DNA of 64,000 nucleotides. Source: Lingula anatina. Lineage: Eukaryota; Brachiopoda; Lingulata; Lingulida; Lingulidae. The translations under genes and the position numbers were made by a program. Numbering within the stretch: the first letter of the stretch is position 1; each line of letters opens with the position of its first letter. Below the pieces are notes generated by a model that was not told the DNA's origin, searched no databases, and worked only from the letters and a program-made list of their open reading frames with translations. Below are positions 60,778-64,000 of this stretch, piece by piece. The stretch covers positions 634,752 to 698,751 of the forward strand of contig NW_019775747.1 of assembly GCF_001039355.2 (NCBI RefSeq), written 5' to 3'.

Positions 60778-61130
60778 ACTAAGGCAACTGAGTGCTCATC
60801 AATCAAAATGCAGTTATAGAATAAGAAATGTCACACTCGGGAGTCAAAACATAATTTAAGAAGTTGTAGGCCTCAGGCTTTACTAGACTAAATAAAAAGG
60901 CATGACTATGGAGTAATATTTCAAGGGGCACGATAGAGACATTTGGGGGAAGGGGTGCAAATAATTCCTTGTCACCCTAAATTTTGGAGTTTACTGCAAA
61001 CCAACTTCATTATTATTAGCATTAGGGTGTTGCTAAATGACTTAATACGATTCTCCTCATAAATGGTTTTAATTTCAAAATGAAGAAGCTTAATTGATAC
61101 ATGTACTAGGTACAGGTAACTATATGTTCT

Positions 61131-61306
61131 CAGGCCCGTAGCCAGCAATTTCAGAAGGGGGGTTCGATTTCTGAAAAAGTGGACCTTTTACTATAAAATC
61201 CTCAAGTACATAGATCAAATTTTACCCAGAGTGGACCTTTTCCAAGCAAAAAGGGTGGTTCTTTCGAACCCCCCGAACCCCCCCCCCCCCCCCGGCTACG
61301 GGCCTG
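61131..61306. mobile_element. MITE with CAGGCCCGTAGCC ends and 5-bp target duplication
   Basis: Starts CAGGCCCGTAGCC and ends GGCTACGGGCCTG, perfect 13-bp inverted ends, flanked by GTTCT on both sides. The interior carries two copies of GTGGACCTTTT and a long C-run. 176 bp, non-coding. Confidence 0.85.
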
Positions 61307-62111
61307 GTTCTCTTGTAATGAAGTGTGTACATCAAAATGCTTAATTGAGATAAGATTTGGTTATTCACTTGAATAAAGCAGATACTGTCAGCAATTGAAT
61401 AGCAATATATGTATCATAATTTCATTGAAGTCTCATTTCGAAGACTAGCAAATTTGTGAGAATATATACACTTATTTCTCTTCTCAAAAATTAAGATGGT
61501 CAGCATCAAAACTGCTATTTTTTATCAAAGACATTATAAGCACCTTAAAAACTGCATTAACTATAATGCAAAATTGCTGTATAGGAATTTAGCCGTTTCC
61601 TCTGTATTCCCAAGCATCCCCCAGATGATTGCTCTTCAATGCAATCCTGCAACTATCTAAAACCAATTGTATATGTACTAACGCCTCGTCTTTTTCCAGT
61701 AACCAAACCTCATGAAATTCATTAAGTCCTAAACAGATTTTCTAAAAAAACTTTTGTCACAGGTTCAAGTGAATAAGAGCATTCTCCAAATAATTTACAT
61801 AATTCATTGTGCTTAATATGTCAGTTACATTCCTGCAGATGAGCCTTTAAAAGGATCTGGTTCTGGACCGGATATAGGGTATTGTCTGCCAGACAAAGAG
61901 TGTCTTTCTAGCCCTAGAAGGCCCACTCAAAGTTCAGGACCTGTCTTGAATATAAATAAGATACCAGCTGCAACTTTGAGAATCAAGTTAATATATGCTA
62001 AGCCATCTATTTTTTTTTTTTTTTTTGACAAATTTGAAAAAACCTAATTACAACTAGTACAAATCTTGGATTATTTTACTCTTACTACTGGTATGACATT
62101 GTATTCTCCCT

Positions 62112-62117
<6 letters not shown>

Positions 62118-62143
<26 letters not shown>

Positions 62144-62144
62144 C
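62118..62144. repeat. (CT)n microsatellite
   Basis: About 13 CT units after a C-run. Confidence 0.95.
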
Positions 62145-62415
62145 ATGCATAAGCTTAATCAATACCAAAAGACAATGTATTACATGTTGAAACTGTAATT
62201 AACATTCTGATCACTTAAGCTTAGGACCCAATATGTTTAGTTTAATTTAAGCTTTGCATAAGGAGTTTGGGAGGAAATCAACACCAAAGTTTATACCTGC
62301 AAAGAAGACAGTACGTATCAGGTTTTACATTTACCCAGACTAAGTCCACAACAGCATATCCTTTCTCACACTACATTTTTCCTGCCTCTGGTTGTCTAGT
62401 GCTAACATTATCTTA

Positions 62416-62673
62416 GACCCCATTCCCATACCTAAATCGATCTAACAGGATCAACCCATCTCCGAGAGGTTTCTGGCTAATTTAAACTGCTTTCAGCTAA
62501 AGCGGCTTAGATGTGTGGCATGCCTACTAAAGCTGCTAAACGACAGTTAATTACCCCAGCAGTTTCAGTAGGCGTGGCAGACATCAGAGCCACTTAAGCT
62601 GAAACCACTTTAGCGAAAATGCCTCGGAGATGGGTCGATCCTGCTTAATCGATCTATGTATAAGAATGGGACC
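62416..62673. mobile_element. Inverted-repeat element, GACCCCATT family, copy 2
   Basis: The left end GACCCCATTCCCATAC and the reversed right end GGTCCCATTCTTATAC match, followed by TAAATCGATCTA / ATAGATCGATTA and ATCAACCCATCTCCGAG / ATCGACCCATCTCCGAG. TTA on both sides (62413-62415, 62674-62676) is a likely 3-bp target duplication. Interior pairs around TTAAGCTG/CAGTTTAAATT also make it largely palindromic. Related to copy 1 at 19025-19238. Confidence 0.8.
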
Positions 62674-64000
62674 TTAGCTTTTATACTCCACAACCAAGGC
62701 AACATAAAGAACAACTTAAGCAGATATTGTAAATTGCCCAAATGCTTTGTCATCATGTTCATATATTTTATCAATTCTCCTCTAAAAATACATGGTGGAT
62801 TCTAGCTGATAGGAACTTCAAACAAGATCTGACTTACAGTGTTCCTGTACCTGTTAGTCTACAGAATCAATCAATTAAAATATAGGCATGTAATAAGTTA
62901 TAAATGTTTCTCTTGATATGGATAAACTTATCTACAAAAAACACGATGTCTGCACAAATTACACATAAATGGTGCCTTTGTGATCCCTGTAATAACTTAA
63001 CAGGGACCTAGTCTGGGACCAATAAAAACAGAACAACAAAACATAATCTTGTTAAGTGCTTAATTATACATAAAATGTGCACCTAGGTGATTTGGACAAT
63101 GGTAGTTTATTTCATTCAGTAAGAGCCACAGCAAACATTTCACCTGCAATTAACTGATAAATGAAATTTAAGACCATTTCCAAACATGTGCACTGCTACT
63201 GTACTTCTACTAGTACTTTTACAGTATCTATGACACATATAATATACCCTACTAGCTATAAAGGCAAGCAAACTGTTATATTTTGAAAAATGCTATTAAT
63301 AATAAATGTTGAATAAAACTTACCCATTGCAAGATCCAAAGGTACACAGTTATTTCTTTTCAATGCCAATAAGTATTGATCTTTTCCAAAACTGATTGGT
63401 ACTGATCTGACCATGTATTGATCAGTATTGATCTCCCAAAGAACCAGTGAATTTAGGTTAACTAAATGTATGAAAGAAGTAACGGGGGTCCTTTTCCCAC
63501 TACTATGCAATTTACCTTGAGCAAGGCTGCTGTATTATCCACAATATTTTCACAATTAATGCACATAACACAATACAATACGGCATGCGGCTAAAGAAAA
63601 AGCATAAATGTCAGTAACACCTGTGTATACATGTTATGGAAACAGTATTTTTTTAATATGTGGCCCAGACCATAAAATATGCACATTCACTGACATGAAA
63701 GTAGCTATTAATGGAACGTATAGGGATGTGGAAAGAGGTTATGTGTGCGGTAATAATCTTTAATCAGTTTATTTTAAGATGTGTTTGTATTATGGGATGA
63801 AATGTGCCTTTATCAATAGCAAATGTGTTCATGATTTCTAGAACAATGTTGTGCAATTTCTTAAGCAACAGCTGGTGAAATTTTATAAGACTCGGTTAAT
63901 CAATTGCAATGGTTTCTCTTGTCAATCTTACTTTGAACTTTTTGATTTTATAACACAAATCTCATAAAAAATTATGAAACTTTATGGGGGGGGAGAGACT

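Larger units (their letters stand above)
54887..64000. other. Region upstream of the NSP start exon
   Basis: No gene supported. Presumed 5' untranslated exons or promoter of the NSP gene could lie here, but none could be picked. It holds a 66-bp-unit tandem repeat (55665-55920), a (TA)n microsatellite (58881-58951), a DR5-type half-site pair (60761-60777), two inverted-repeat elements (61131-61306, 62416-62673) and a CT microsatellite (62118-62144). Confidence 0.6.

Noticed and set aside
63256-63510. 84-residue minus-strand frame considered as an upstream NSP exon
   Set aside because: No family similarity, no matching donor or phase.
1-64000. tRNA, rRNA or CRISPR arrays
   Set aside because: None seen; the only regular arrays are microsatellites, tandem duplications and the exon array.

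Overview
This is AT-rich animal DNA with long introns, GT-AG splice sites, microsatellites, many short inverted-repeat transposons, three N-filled gaps and four single-N contig joins. The gene families are metazoan. The transposon load and gene structure suggest an invertebrate, probably marine, but I cannot name the species. No complete gene lies in one open frame, so the genes below were assembled by hand from splice sites, reading phase and family resemblance.

Minus strand, about 6250 to 1: the 5' part of a flotillin-1 (reggie-2) gene. A promoter with an inverted CCAAT box and a YY1-type motif precedes the start exon (6047-6092). Exon 2 then exists in two tandem versions (5252-5327, 3613-3688), both 76 nt. 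Exon 3 exists in three tandem versions (2352-2442, 1043-1133, 557-647), all 91 nt. All versions share splice phase and encode alternative forms of the same protein segment. Both lengths are 1 modulo 3, so only one version of each keeps the frame. This is a predicted 2 x 3 set of mutually exclusive exons, and the exon 2 choice decides whether a cysteine at the known flotillin-1 palmitoylation position is present. The rest of the gene lies beyond base 1.

Plus strand, 9232 to about 11570: a TATA plus initiator promoter, a first exon, six tandemly amplified exon-intron units and a terminal exon with AATAAA. The exons differ mainly in the number of a 52-bp subrepeat, which argues against a conserved protein and for a spliced non-coding RNA or an amplified relic. 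A short cysteine-rich, two-exon open frame with a zinc-ribbon look follows at 12239-12720.

Minus strand, about 54.9 kb down to 16.9 kb: a nine-exon gene of the NSP adaptor family (BCAR3/SH2D3A/SH2D3C). Phases join without conflict into 1037 codons encoding a SAM domain, a serine-rich linker, an SH2 domain, a proline-rich linker and the Cdc25-like domain that in this family binds Cas proteins. The SAM domain is the unusual part. A CpG-rich patch inside the gene (43.06-43.33 kb) may be a second promoter for a form lacking SAM.

The remainder is intron or intergenic DNA holding inverted-repeat elements, degenerate tandem repeats, a decayed coding-like remnant (33.1-33.8 kb), a DR5-type nuclear-receptor half-site pair (60.76 kb) and simple repeats. 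Flotillin and NSP/Cas adaptors both act at the plasma membrane in adhesion signalling, but nothing in the sequence shows that the two genes are co-regulated.
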